Origin: Lunularia cruciata
Taxonomy: Eukaryota > Streptophyta > Marchantiopsida > Lunulariales > Lunulariaceae
Direction of reading: 5' to 3'
NCBI GenBank assembly: GCA_948567375.1
Contig: OX419762.1
Coordinates: 57,517,034 to 57,581,033, forward strand
DNA: 64,000 nt
Positions 20,797 through 32,030 of this stretch are shown here, in pieces (positions within the stretch are counted from its first letter, which is position 1; every line of letters begins with the position of its first letter). Made by a program: the position numbers and the translations under genes. The notes under the pieces were generated by a model, which was not told the DNA's origin, did no database searches, and saw nothing but the letters and a program-made list of their open reading frames with translations.

Positions 20797-22392
20797 GGTC
20801 ACCATAGTTGAATAACACAAGAAATGAGGAAATTACTTCTTGTATCTTGGATAATGAGTATCCAAGACCATCATCAAAGGCATCAAGATATTTTGAGTGT
20901 ACCTCATCCCAAGCATCTCCCAAATAATATAGCACTCATCTTCCCTAATCAACCATCTTTCAATATTGATGGGTTGGTGGTACTTCTTGGCTCAAGTTCC
21001 ACAATGGTCCTCAACACTCTTCAAAAGATCTTCTTTTCCATCTTCATCAAAATTACCTTCTTTCCACAATTCTTTAACATGCAGCTTCTTGGTTCTTTTT
21101 GATGAAGAGCTCAAGGGTGAGTATATTGTTGATTCCGCATACATTGACATCTCCAAGATTCTCTTTGTTGGATTCATCTTCTACTTCTTGTAGTTCCTCT
21201 GATGCTCCTTCCTCTTGATTGGAATTGGTCTTGTGCACTTCTAAAGGTTTCTCTTCTTCCTCTTTGGGTTAGGTGTCTTCTTCTTCATCTAATCCTTGAT
21301 AGCTTGAAGTTGCTTTGCCTTTTCTTGAATGGTAGACTACTTGATGGTAGGGACTATGGAATTTGTGCTTCTTATCCTTCTTCACCCGGGCTCACAAATT
21401 CTCTTGTCTTTATATACTTCTCATCCACCTCCCACATGAGCTCCACATGGTGTAAGCCCTCAAGATCTTCCTCAAAATAAAATGGTGATAACTTGTGATC
21501 CACGCATTCCAACTTCTCTTCCTCAATGAGTACCCATGATTGATGTAGAAATTTACTACAAACGGCATTAGGTAGTGAGATCCTGGCCCATCAAATAAAT
21601 TGTACATCTTTTGCACATGAGTGTGGAAGATCTGTCCCCAATTGATTGGTTCTTTAGAAAAATAAGTGCTCAAAGAAGGAAGCATGTGAGTTTGTAAGAT
21701 AGGTAGTTCATTGGGGTTTGAAGATCTTGATCAAAGCTCTTGTAATTTCTCTTTGGGATGGATTTTTACAATCAGCCACTAACCATCTATTAGTAGGATG
21801 CCTATTGTGAGCAAAAGCTTTATCAATTCTCTCTTGCATTTTGCTATTTAGCTTGAACATAGACTCAAAGGTATAACTCCTTGCTACTCTTGGCTCTCTT
21901 CCCAATCTCTTTCTCCAATGGAAAGTGTCCATGTCCTTACATTCATTCTCAACCCACCAAATACTACTCTCCTTATATCACAAAGCTCTAGAGCCACAGC
22001 ACCCAAAGTATACTCCTAATTCCACAAAAGAAAACTAACTCTCAACCTTTGCAATGTCAATTTTTGGGTAGCTATTTCCCATGGATCAATAACTTGGGCC
22101 TCCAAATCAAGAGTGCTCTTGGTACAAGTCCATCTTTTCTGAAGATAGTCCATCCGTCTTTTGAAGACAATGATCTAATACTTGGAAGACAAAGTTTCAT
22201 CTTCATTGAAATCCATGACCATTATTTGTGAAGAATCTTTTGAAGATGCATATTTTTTGAAGACAATATCTTCACCAAAATTGAGTTTGTGTGCTTTCCT
22301 CCCTACTAATAGGGATTCCACACTCACTCTAGTCAAAATAAAGAAAAACATAATAAAGTAAGAAAATTCAAATTTCTTGTGCACTACATTAG
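20797..22392 (-). pseudogene. Remnant G, N-terminal part of the interrupted reading frame
   Basis: Minus-strand pieces at 21,708-21,932, 21,410-21,685 and around 21,000-21,180 form a broken protein with segments such as F-K-L-N-S-K-M-Q-E-R-I-D-K-A-F, then Y-L-M-P-F-V-V-N-F-Y-I-N-H-G, then V-K-E-L-W-K-E-G-N-F-D-E-D-G. I recognise no enzyme domain. The frame leads into element A and resumes at 12,994. It may be a gag-like or structural ORF of a non-autonomous LTR element. Confidence 0.42.
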
Positions 22393-23615
22393 TGCACCAA
22401 TCTAGGAACCAGAGATCAAGGTTCAAACACTATTGCACACAATCTAAAAGGGGGTAGATTTTGCCACACAAACAACCAAAAACTCAACTAAACTAGCTAA
22501 CCTCACACCAACAAGTTAGCTTTTTAGCACTTACGGCCCTTCTAGGCCGTTGTAGCCTCTTTAGCCCATAGCCTTACCTTGAAGCCTCTAACGCCCAAAT
22601 GAGGTGTTTCTTCTTGTTAATTTGAACCTTCTTCAAATCTGGCTAATCTCTACCAACTTGAGCACTAGCTAGAGCAACCTTTAACAAATAAGAGAATACT
22701 TGTGCAACCTCCAACCATCTTGGCCTTTGAATTTGGACAACCTTTGCTAATTTGATAGACCTTTACTATGGTTAGTTGACCACCAAGTCCTCCATCAAAC
22801 ATCAACTCGGGTCAAATTAAGCGGATTGGGACTTCCAAATCCTTAATTTGAGGGGATGGATTCTCAAATCCACCTCCAATTTTTCAATTCTCAATCCTTA
22901 ACAGCCAATTTGACCTCTCATTCTCAAGTCAGCCTCTAATCAACTCAATTGAACATTCACTCTTGAATTTGACCTCAATTTCACCAAATTTTGGCAGTGT
23001 TTTGCACAACATCGGCCATATTGTCTAATATGGATAAATTGAGCATGACTTTAGCACATGATCCACACAATTGAAGGAAAACTTGAGTAAAAAAAATTCA
23101 GAGATACCAAAGATCCCACAAGCTTTGATATACCACCAACGCCATTAGTTCTTGCACCCAATTTCTCCTTGATTTTATTTCTTTGATTTAATTAGTTCTG
23201 TTTACACTTAAATCACATTCACTACTCAACTCAATAACCTACCAACAATGTGAACTAATTATAATTAAGCCACACCCACTCTATCTAAGAGACTCTTGGT
23301 GATGCTTGTCGGCCTCTATCCACCATAGCCAAGAACTCAAAGGTTCAACATAAGAGAAGTGAGCTCTTTGGAGCTACACTTTGAAGGTATATTATATTCC
23401 TTTGCTTGACCTAGATTTCCAACCTTAATGGCACCATTGATGGCCATCTGACAATGAAAGTGACAATTGGCCCCACGATGGGATAAGAAGCACTAACACA
23501 AAATTTGGCTGCCACTAAATAGTACTTGAGCAACTACTAATATAATTTTGACCCTCAAGACTATCACTCTAACATTTGAGCAAATTTGCTCTGGTGCTGC
23601 AAATATTGTGTCAAA
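22393..23615 (-). repeat. C-related LTR flanking remnant G
   Basis: Similarity to the C-family LTR begins at GCACCAATCTAGG and runs, with many changes, through the A-C-rich segment ending near 23,615. It matches 10,560-11,820 and 57,400-57,579 plus 63,176-64,000 in order. About 150 bp at the PBS side is missing or diverged. It is probably the 5' LTR of the minus-strand remnant G. Confidence 0.5.
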
Positions 23616-25740
23616 CTAAATCCCCATAGTTATTATTTCAAGTCTCTTTCTTTGTGTTTGACTTAATACATAATTAAATTAAATTAAATTTCTTTTTTCA
23701 TAATTAAAAATTCTTTGCTATTGTTCTTTATCTCTAAACCTTATATTGTCATTAGCATCCTATGCCTTCTTTTCCTCTAAATTTCACCACTTCAATCATT
23801 TTTATCCCACTATTGAGTTTATTATATTATCTTGTAGTGGAAATCCCACTATTGAATCTACTATATTATCATAGTATATTATTTTTTTCTTCTTAAGTTT
23901 TCTTTTCCATATCTGAATAAAATATAACTCTTTGTTACTCTTTCTTTTGTTCATAATTCTGTCTTATAAAAAGTTTTCCTATTTTACCATATCCTTTTTG
24001 TTCTTTTGTCATTAGCTTCCAAATGTTATTCTTTCATTTGATATAGCTACCTTTGCTCTTTATTAAAAAAAAAGCCATATATGCATCCAATGCCTTTTAT
24101 CATAAGCCTTTTTTTACATATAATTGAATCTAATTTCCAATAATTACATTATATACCTTACTAGTACATCTTCATTTTCTCCTATATTTTTAATTATAAG
24201 TGCATTTCCGCTTCTTCAAAATTTACATATTTCTATTATTTTTAGAAATTCTCAGGACTTATTTTACTGAGTTTACTACACATTTATAATCTTGAGGTTA
24301 CTATACTAATATTGTGTTAAAACCACGCTTGTAATGGAATTTTCCTTCAAGTTTTCTTTTTTCCCATTTGAGTCTAATATTACTATTTTTTCATAATTTC
24401 ATTGTATTTTTTTCCCTACTTTCCTATGCTTTTTTAATTCTTTTATAATTAGTTTCCTAATTTCTGATTCTACCAATTTCAATTCCTCTTTGGAATCCTA
24501 TTTTCATAAATTATCTTCTTCAATCCCTTTTGTCAATAGCACACTAAGTTCACATCCGTCCAAAATTCAATTCATGCTTGAAAGTTTATTTTCATCATTT
24601 ACATTTCTTATTCTATTGAGGCCATGAGATATTCATTATGTTGCAAATTGCACTTGAGATATTCAGTTTCAAGTGTCTTTCTTCCTGATCAACTTTAGCC
24701 TTTTTTTTATTGAGCAATAACACTCAATCTATGGCTAATTTTTCCTTTTTCTATTATTACAATGTCCCTTCAATTTCTTTTGTCATGGTACACTTGATCA
24801 TATTTCACCAATCATTATTTGCCTTTACATATGTTCATAATGATAACTAAATAATAAATAGTTTACAAATATTCTTGTATTTTAAAGCGAATGTCTACTT
24901 CTCATTTTAGAGAATCTAGCTTTGAGAAGAAGAGGGTCAACAAAGGTTATAGTAGTCAGCTTTCAATGAATACAGTAATAACTTTCCTTACTTGCCTGGC
25001 GCAACTATAAGGCACAGATTGGAATAAATTAAAGCTTTAAGATACCCCGGTGACCAGGAGTGGTAAAGATGTATATCTAAATTACTAATAAATTTTAGAA
25101 TTCACATATCGGAAGCTGATATATGTTATATACCTAGTTCATGTTCCTTCTTCTGTAGGACTTTAGGGACAAAAGGCACGCATCTTTGTTCTTGCCTGTT
25201 CCTTGCTTGAAATTTCATCTGAATAATTCCAAGAACCTTCAGATTCAAAGTTTCGGAAGAAGTAGACGAGAACTCACTAGAAATAGACAAATAGAATTCT
25301 CCTAATATCAGCGGAAGAATATTTTATCCTACGTAGAATAATTAGGCACAATAGCAACTAAGGTACATACTACCCCTTTTTAGACGTAGAGGGCTATTCC
25401 GGAGAGTACTGCTTAGTTTTTCTGGTTCTCCGAGCATAAATAGCATTATTTGGGACAGGAATTTTCATCATTGTGTCTTATATTTTTTCAGGTCGATATT
25501 TCCTTGACGACTATGGAGAAGGGTCAAGGTAACACTAGAAGATGATGCCAAATATAAAGGTAATAATAATTACCCCTAAACACCGAAAGTACTTAGACTT
25601 TGCTTCTTCCTTGATATTAGTTCACGAGTTTATGTGTTGATTATCTTTTGATTCTTTTGGGCTCTAAAAGCTGGATAAATATAATATAATAATAAAATAT
25701 ACATAAATGCGAGTTGGCGAGGGTGTAATAATGCTCATCT
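23616..25740. other. AT-rich intergenic stretch, no gene recognised
   Basis: About 23,630-24,880 is rich in T and C runs on the plus strand. I find no coding frame, LTR terminus or RNA gene. The part from about 24,900 to 25,740 is less skewed and also shows nothing I can assign. Confidence 0.4.
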
Positions 25741-25744
25741 CTTT

Positions 25745-26085
25745 TTCTATTTTGATCAGTGCAGATATTTTAGGGCGGTGGGGCACATTTCACATCTCGA
25801 TACCATTGGAACCTAGCCCCATTCCACCTCGGTTGCCTCTCCTTTGTACTATGGTCTTCCCATCCTTCTTGAGTTCTATGTGGTCGCTTTTCTACTTTAA
25901 TTAATAGGGGCTGTTGTAGCGCAGATTTCTCTCATCGATAGTATCGATAGTAGCCGCAGTGCAGATTTCTCTTATCGATACTATTCGAGCTCAACTTCCT
26001 TTTACCATCCATGTCTTTGCTTTGTACGCTCGACGGGGTCTTCCCCCTCCTTCTTGCTATCTCAAGAGCCCCGTAATTGTGTTTT
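25745..26085 (+). repeat. LINE 3'-tail copies (two, plus a short third)
   Basis: Sequence at 25,745-25,905 follows the tail of the LINE at 27,565-27,715 (GCAGATATTTTAGG, then CCTAGCCCCATTCC, CCTCTCCTTTGTACTATGG, GTGGTCGC). A second diverged tail occupies about 25,968-26,085 (GCAGATTTCTCTTATCGATA, then GCTTTGTACGCTCGACGGGG), and a short piece of the same start lies at about 25,922-25,960. Each appears as a 3' end without coding sequence. Confidence 0.55.
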
Positions 26086-26290
26086 TACCCAGTTTCGGCT
26101 CACCCCTTTATTCTCTCGTGGCCTTAAGATTCCCAGGGTTGATTCCCTCATTCATCGTGAAAAGAATATTCGAGGTCCTTTCCCGGTGGAGATAGAGCTT
26201 TGCTGGGTGTCCTTCAGGTCTTTAGTTGTCATTCCACTTTCTCTATTTCAGTATAGAGTTGCTGGATCCACGTACAGGTATTAAATGTTA

Positions 26291-26540
26291 CCCACCACAA
26301 CCCACCTGATTAGAGCCTTGCTCTTAAGAGCCGAAGGTCTTTGATTCGAATCCCCTTGGGAGCAAGATTCCAGGTGCCCGTCCAATTATTCCCGGCTGGA
26401 AATAATTGATCACCTCGTCATTCTTCTGTGACACTAAGGATCTAACCAGTCAAACTGGATTGTATCAAATATTAAAGTGCAAGTGCTTGCTGACCCAACC
26501 CGCAGGCGTATGTCCGTACCTATGCTTTCAAAAAGAAAAA
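26291..26540 (+). repeat. Candidate tRNA-derived SINE
   Basis: A tRNA-like head is visible: TTAGAGC as the end of a D arm, CTTGCTCTTAAGAGCCG in the anticodon-arm position, and a pol III B box GATTCGAATCC at 26,343-26,353. The layout resembles tRNA-Lys. The arms do not all pair, so it is not a working tRNA. A non-tRNA body follows to about 26,540. No second copy is in the window, so the SINE call is tentative. Confidence 0.35.
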
Positions 26541-26789
26541 GGCGATTTCATACACGGAGGATGGGAAAACCCAATCAAACGTTACGAGTGTGTAATCAAA
26601 GGGAGTAAAATGAAACTAACCCTCTATCACTAGGAGAAATTTGCTTTCTACTATACTTAAGAGATCTCCGCAAGGTACACAAATGATACTTTTCACCTTT
26701 TGCTTCACTACCGTCAGATTGGACTAGAGATTTATAATCTTTTTTGATGAAACGATAGTGTGAACATCAGTCACTCTTAATCGACTCAT

Positions 26790-27735
26790 TTATTCCTCAG
26801 GTTACTAGAGCACGTCTTCACTCTTGCTCCGGCAAGGGTACAAGCTCTTGGATCCTAGTTCGACCATGCATTAGATATTCCGACTCGCACCAATTACTTT
26901 CTCTACAACGATGAGGTTTCACCTAGGTTTGGTCCACCCATATGCATCTTCATTACTCACTTGTGAGTGTGGTTCTACACTAGATGTAGCAACAGTCCAC
27001 ATGACATAATGTCCTTTTGGAGGACAGAGGATAGCTACCCATGATGCCATTAGGGACATAGTGTTTGCTATGGCACGAGAGAGTGGATACTTGGCTTGGA
27101 GTGAGAGTTCATATGCTTTGCAAACGACACGTGTTAGGGCAAACTTATACTTGGTCTGAGATGATCAAGTGACAGTAGCAGATGTTGTGGTCACGGACCC
27201 TACACGGGATACAATTTTGGAGGGAGTGATTACCCATCCCCTGGATGTGCCACGAGTGCAGCAGCAGGTTGCAAGGTCTCCAAATATAGGGGTATACAGC
27301 AAGGTCACCTCTTTGTTCCTCTAGCCTTGGAGTTATATAGAGCATGGACTCGGCATTTGACACATTTGTCAGGGAGTGCGTGAGAGCTTATCATGTTAGG
27401 TGTCAGGGTGTACCACTCTCACTCTCATACTTTGTAGCATATTTTAGGCAGCGTGTGTCCATTGCTCTACAGAGGGCAGTGGCTGGTGCAATCCATAGGA
27501 GAGCAATCACATTAGGTGATGTTTCTTTGGATGCTCTAGTTGTGTGTAGACCGTACGACTTGCATAGCTCAGATATTTTAGGTGCAGTAGGGCAGATTTC
27601 TCATATAGACTCTATTGGGGCTTAGCCCCATGTTACCTTTTATGTCTCTCCCTTGTATGGCTTGATGGGATCTTCCTATCCTTTGTTTTTCCCACACGGT
27701 CGCCTTCTTCTTTTGATATTGCACGTAAGATATCC
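26790..27735 (+). pseudogene. 5'-truncated LINE copy with R2-like C-terminus (plus strand)
   Basis: The frame starting near 26,940 encodes C-E-C-G-x8-H-x3-C (with one stop), then R-I-A-T-H-D-A-I-R-D, A-R-E-S-G-Y, then N-L-Y-L-V, a stop, and D-D-Q-V-T-V-A-D-V-V-V-T-D-P. A Cys-His knuckle followed by R-x-x-x-H-D/N and then an Asp and D-V-x-V pair about 15 residues apart is the layout of R2-type restriction-like endonuclease LINEs. After a frameshift near 27,330, the end of the protein (F-V-R-E-C-V-R-A-Y-H to H-S-S-D-I-L-G) and a 3' tail follow. It is homologous to the minus-strand copy at 28,000-32,000. Confidence 0.65.
27616..27630 (+). repeat. Conserved hairpin in the LINE 3' tail
   Basis: TGGGGCTTAGCCCCA is a 7-bp inverted repeat around one base. 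The same hairpin with single-base changes is present in the two minus-strand tails at 27,963-27,977 and 28,146-28,160. Conservation in separate copies suggests an RNA structure, perhaps recognised by the element RT; this is inferred. Confidence 0.45.
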
Positions 27736-27999
27736 TTACGATATCCATATCTGATGTTAGAATAAGTTATGTACTCTAAAAGGGCAAATGTGCTCATTAC
27801 TCTAAAAGGGCACATGTCTGATACTACACCTAAGATATTCTCACAATATCCATATTTGATGTCAAAATAAGTTATGTGCCCTCAAAGTGAAAAGAGCAAC
27901 CGCTTAGACAAAGGATGGGAAGATCCCATCAAGCTAAACAAGGGAGAAAAAAAGAGGTAAAATGGGGCTAAGCCCCACTCTCAAATGGCACATGTCTTA
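27736..27999 (-). repeat. Isolated LINE 3' tail with tandem short repeats
   Basis: A minus-strand copy of the tail (hairpin at 27,963-27,977, then CTTTGTCTAAGCGG) lies tail-to-tail with the plus-strand LINE. A segment of about 65 bp beginning near CCTAAGATATCC recurs in direct orientation near 27,725, 27,828 and 27,998. Confidence 0.5.
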
Positions 28000-30934
28000 G
28001 ACTACACCTAAGATATCCTTTAGATATCCATATCAAATGTCAAAATGAGTTATGTGCTCTCAGAGTGAAGAGGCAACCACATAAAACAAATGAAGGATAG
28101 GAAGACTCCATCAAGCCGGACAAGGGAGAGACAAATGAGGTGGAATGGGGCTAGGCCCCAATAGTATTGATATGAGAATCTGCCCTATTGCACCTAAGAT
28201 GTATGAGCTATGCAAGTCATAAGGTCTACAAACTACTAGAGCATTCAAAAGAATCATCATCTAGAGTGATTGCTCTCCTAGGGATTGCACCAGCCTATGC
28301 TCTTTGTAGAGTAATAAACACACGCTGTCTAAATTATGCTACAAAGTATGAGAGTGAGAGTGGTACCTCTTGGCATGTAATATGATAAGCTCTCATGCAC
28401 TCCTTGACAAATGTGTCAAATGCCATGTCCATCACTCCATATAACTCCAAGGCTAGAAGAACAAAGAGATGACCTCGCTGCATACCCCTGTATTTGGAGA
28501 CCTTGCGTGTTGTTGATCCACTTGCTGCCCATCCAAGAGGATGAGTAATCATTCCTTCCAAAAATACATCATGCATAGGGTCTGTAACCACAAAATCCAC
28601 CACTATCACTTGATTATTAGAAACCAAGTATAAGTCTGCTATGATACGTGTCATTTATAAAGAATATGAATGCTCCCTCCAAGAAAAGCATCCACTCTCT
28701 TGTGCCATAGTAAACACTATATCCTTGATGGCACGATGTGAAGCTATCCTCTATTCTCCATAAGGACATTGTGTCATATGGACTGCTGCTTCATCTAGTT
28801 TAGAACCACACTCACAAATGAGTAACAAAGATGCAAATGGATGGACCATTTGACTACGTCATCATTGTAGAGAAAGTGATTGGAGCAAGTCAGAATGCCC
28901 TAATGCATAGTCAAGCTAGTATCCAAGAGCTTGCACACTTGCCGGAGCAAGAGCAAAGAAATGCTCTAGTGGCTTGAGGAATCAACTAAGAGAGAATGTA
29001 GCATATACTCACATTGTTGCTCCATCAAGGAAGATTACAAACCTTTGGTCCAATCTAACGATAGTGAAGCAAAGGATGGAAGGTCCTCCCATGCCCATGG
29101 AGATAGATCATATCCCATATGCTGCAATAACAATTGGAGAGAAAAGGATCCATCCTCCACCTTGGTCACATAAATCTCCAAATTGGCCTAGGAGTAACCA
29201 CAAAATGGGAGGAAAGTAGGAGATCAAGAGAGCCCAACTACCCAAAATTGCTATAGGTGCCATTTTATCCATAGATAATAGACATACTCCTCTATACAAG
29301 ATCTATAGAGATGTATGTCTATGTTCCAAATGGCCAATCACACACTCACATGTCCCTAGTCCAATGACATCACCAAATACTCCCATAATCCTCCTATCAA
29401 AAGCTCTCAAACATGATAGGAAAGTTAAGGAAGGGGGAAATTATGCAAAGAAGGTAAGTCGGTTGATGGGCAATACTAGAGAAGAGTATACCAAATGCCA
29501 CTTGCAGATCTCCTAGTAGAGGAAGGTCATCCACATGGAGAATATCCTCTATAAGGGCAACATCTAAGGAGCATGTGAAAAAATCCTTGGATCCTATTGG
29601 CACTCCAAAACTACATAGTCCATCTATAGATGTGACACACCCCTCTGGAAGCTCAAGGTGGGGAGGGATACCCAAAGGGGACCATGCTCTACACTTTGAC
29701 ACCGTGACTCTCAAGACTACAAGATGTAGCTTGGTAGTCAAGTGATAAAAGACCTGCCTAATCTGATCTGCGGGGCACACAATGTGTGTATTGTCTGCTA
29801 AGGAAGGAAATACACAACCTAGCATGGCCAAAGTAATAGATAAGAAAGCTTGGCATGGCAAACAAAGGTCCCCTAAAGAATCTCCCTATTGTGTACAAAC
29901 AAGTGACTCCAAGACAATGATCCCCTCTTATGACCACCCATGCTAGTAGGAAGGGGAAGCAAGAGAGCCATAGAACAACCACACAAAGAGAATGAGACTC
30001 ACCAAGGATCCACCAGCCTCCATAAGCTCTCTAAAGATGGATGCCCAAGAGATGCTATTAAAAGCATTTGCAACATCCACCTGTAGGACAACCCACTCCA
30101 AATGGATATTTGGAAGTGCCTTGATGCCTAGGGAAATAGCCTTGTCACCTTTAGGTATAACTACTCCAAATTGATGTGGATTGAGGTGCTCTCAAAAGTG
30201 AGATTGATGTTGAAGGACAATGGTGTGGCAACCAAGTGCAAAAGGATTTATCTGATAACAATCTGTCTAATGCCCCTTGCTTTCTCCAAGCAAGAAGTTG
30301 AATAGCCCCTAACACTTGACTAATTGATGTAGGAATATCTCCCCTCACTATAATTGCAGCCACCTAAAACATCTTGGTAAATCCACTACAAGGATCATCT
30401 CCCTAAAAGCAATCTCTAATATTCTCATAAACCATCTCTGACAAGCCTCCTTAGGAGAGGTGAGGGATAGTGAACAATGCTTGTGCAGAAAGCAACTTAT
30501 CAAGATATTAGAGTTGCTTAGGTTGATAATCTAAGACCTCTAATGGTACTCACTCTCTTGCCATAAGATGGATTGATCATAGGGAAGAGATAGTTTCATC
30601 AGTGGGACTACTCATAGACAAAGGATGTAACGCTTGTGCTTCTCTACTAGACTTTCTTATTTGACCCAATGTCCTACACCATCGTAACTGAGTGGAGTTT
30701 GTGGTAGACCTAACCAACTCCTCTTGTAGAGAAACCCAATCCTCCACTTGGAATTGAAAAAATCTAACAGCCACCTCTCTATGCCTCGCATGTCTCCCTC
30801 TAGCATAATGAAGACACCATTGAGGGAGTAAGGGGAATAAGAACCATGCTAACTCATCCAAAGGATCATGTGCCAAATGATCAAGTGGTAGGCGATAAGC
30901 CTATATAGCCTCATCATGGAGTGTATAGGGTAGC
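28000..30934 (-). pseudogene. LINE L: RT and restriction-like endonuclease remnant
   Basis: Reading leftward, 30,876-30,577 encodes an N-terminal segment (E-L-A-W-F-L-F-P-L-L-P-Q-W-C-L). RT fragments include Q-V-L-G-A-I-Q-L-L-A-W-R near 30,310, and at 29,861-29,397 F-P-S-L-A-D-N-T-H-I-V (active site, usual A-D-D changed to A-D-N), K-C-R-A-W-S-P, and L-P-L-L-G-D-L-Q-V-A-F-G-I-L. Near 28,800-28,330 the Cys-His knuckle and endonuclease-like block follow (I-I-A-D-L-Y-L-V-x9-V-V-D-F-V-V-T-D-P). The 3' tail ends near 28,000. The order RT then C-terminal knuckle and nuclease is that of RLE-type non-LTR retrotransposons. Many stops; dead. Confidence 0.68.
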
Positions 30935-31674
30935 TATAATGTTGTGAGGTTAGCAAGGAACACAGATGCACAAGTATAAGTTTCATACTCAAACTTTGAT
31001 GCCACAAAAGAGTACCTTCTCTTTATTATATAGACAACGAGGATCTCCTCCAAGGAAGCTCCACCATAGGATTAGGCATATAGATAGGTGAGATGTCAGC
31101 AAGCTCCACCCTTGGATTACTTATTTGGATGAGTGACATATTGATCTTGGTCCTATCTGGTTGGTCAAACCAACTTTGACCAAAGAGAATCTTTTAGGGA
31201 ATATTCCTTATGAATCTCAAAATCACGTGGATGAGATACCGTTGGAAAGCTCTTGACAAGACAAACCAAGGGAGAGTGAAGGCCAACCTTTCTTCCATTT
31301 AGAGGGTTGGGGGGGATCTGCACATTTTCAAGGTCTAATTCATTAATTTAGGCCTCTGAAATTTGCCTTCAAAGATTTCAGGCATATTTCAATTAGTAGA
31401 AGTCCCCTTTTGGTGATATGTCATTTTGATCTATTTAGTATATCATGTGTAATATCCTTCTGGATGTTACCAAACCAATTCTCACCTTTAAATCATATGC
31501 CTAGCTATTGGTTCTAAGGTTTTCAAGTCTATTTTGGTTTTTGCCCTATTTGTAGAAGTACTCTTTTGGTTACAGTTCTATCTGATCTATTTTGTCCATC
31601 ATGCATAAAATCATTCTAGATGTTACCAAACCAAATTTCACATCTAGATCATATGGCTAGCTCTTGGTATTACA
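30935..31674 (-). repeat. Solo LTR, family E, inside LINE L
   Basis: A 740-bp LTR (minus orientation TGTAATACC to ATTATA) with GTAGC directly on each side (30,930-30,934 and 31,675-31,679), a perfect 5-bp target duplication. LINE sequence continues on both sides. No internal region remains, as expected after recombination between the two LTRs of a full element. Confidence 0.88.
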
Positions 31675-32030
31675 GTAGCCTATGGAATAGATGTGGACAT
31701 GGAAAACTAGTCTCAAGTAAACCCCAGATACAATCTACTTGAGATACTAACCACTCCCCCAACTCAACAGTATCCTAGGAATGGTCAATAAAGGGATAAA
31801 GGAAACATGCATAATCCCAAGTGTCATTGTTGTTAATGTGATCTCTCACCTCATGTGAGCATCCCAAGTGGTCCAACCATAGTCCTTGTGCATTCTTCAC
31901 AAATAGGTCTTAATCCCTTGCAAGGTAAAGTGTAGGTGAGAAACGGCGTATGGTGTATCCCGACCCACCCTAGGCGGCATCACATGTGGAAGTGTAGCCA
32001 TGGCTTGCACAAGAATAATGATCATAACAC
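31675..32030 (-). pseudogene. LINE L, upstream coding part beyond the solo LTR
   Basis: Minus-strand frames continue the LINE N-terminal region past the solo LTR (G-L-W-L-D-H-L-G-C-S-H-E and W-D-Y-A-C-F-L-Y-P-F-I). No recognised domain; the 5' end of the LINE is not defined. Confidence 0.4.

Noticed and set aside
26301-26365. Functional tRNA gene
   Set aside because: A B box is present but the acceptor stem does not pair and the D arm is incomplete; better seen as a SINE head or tRNA relic.
27145-27363. Minus-strand frame within the plus-strand LINE copy
   Set aside because: It is the antisense shadow of the endonuclease-like coding block.
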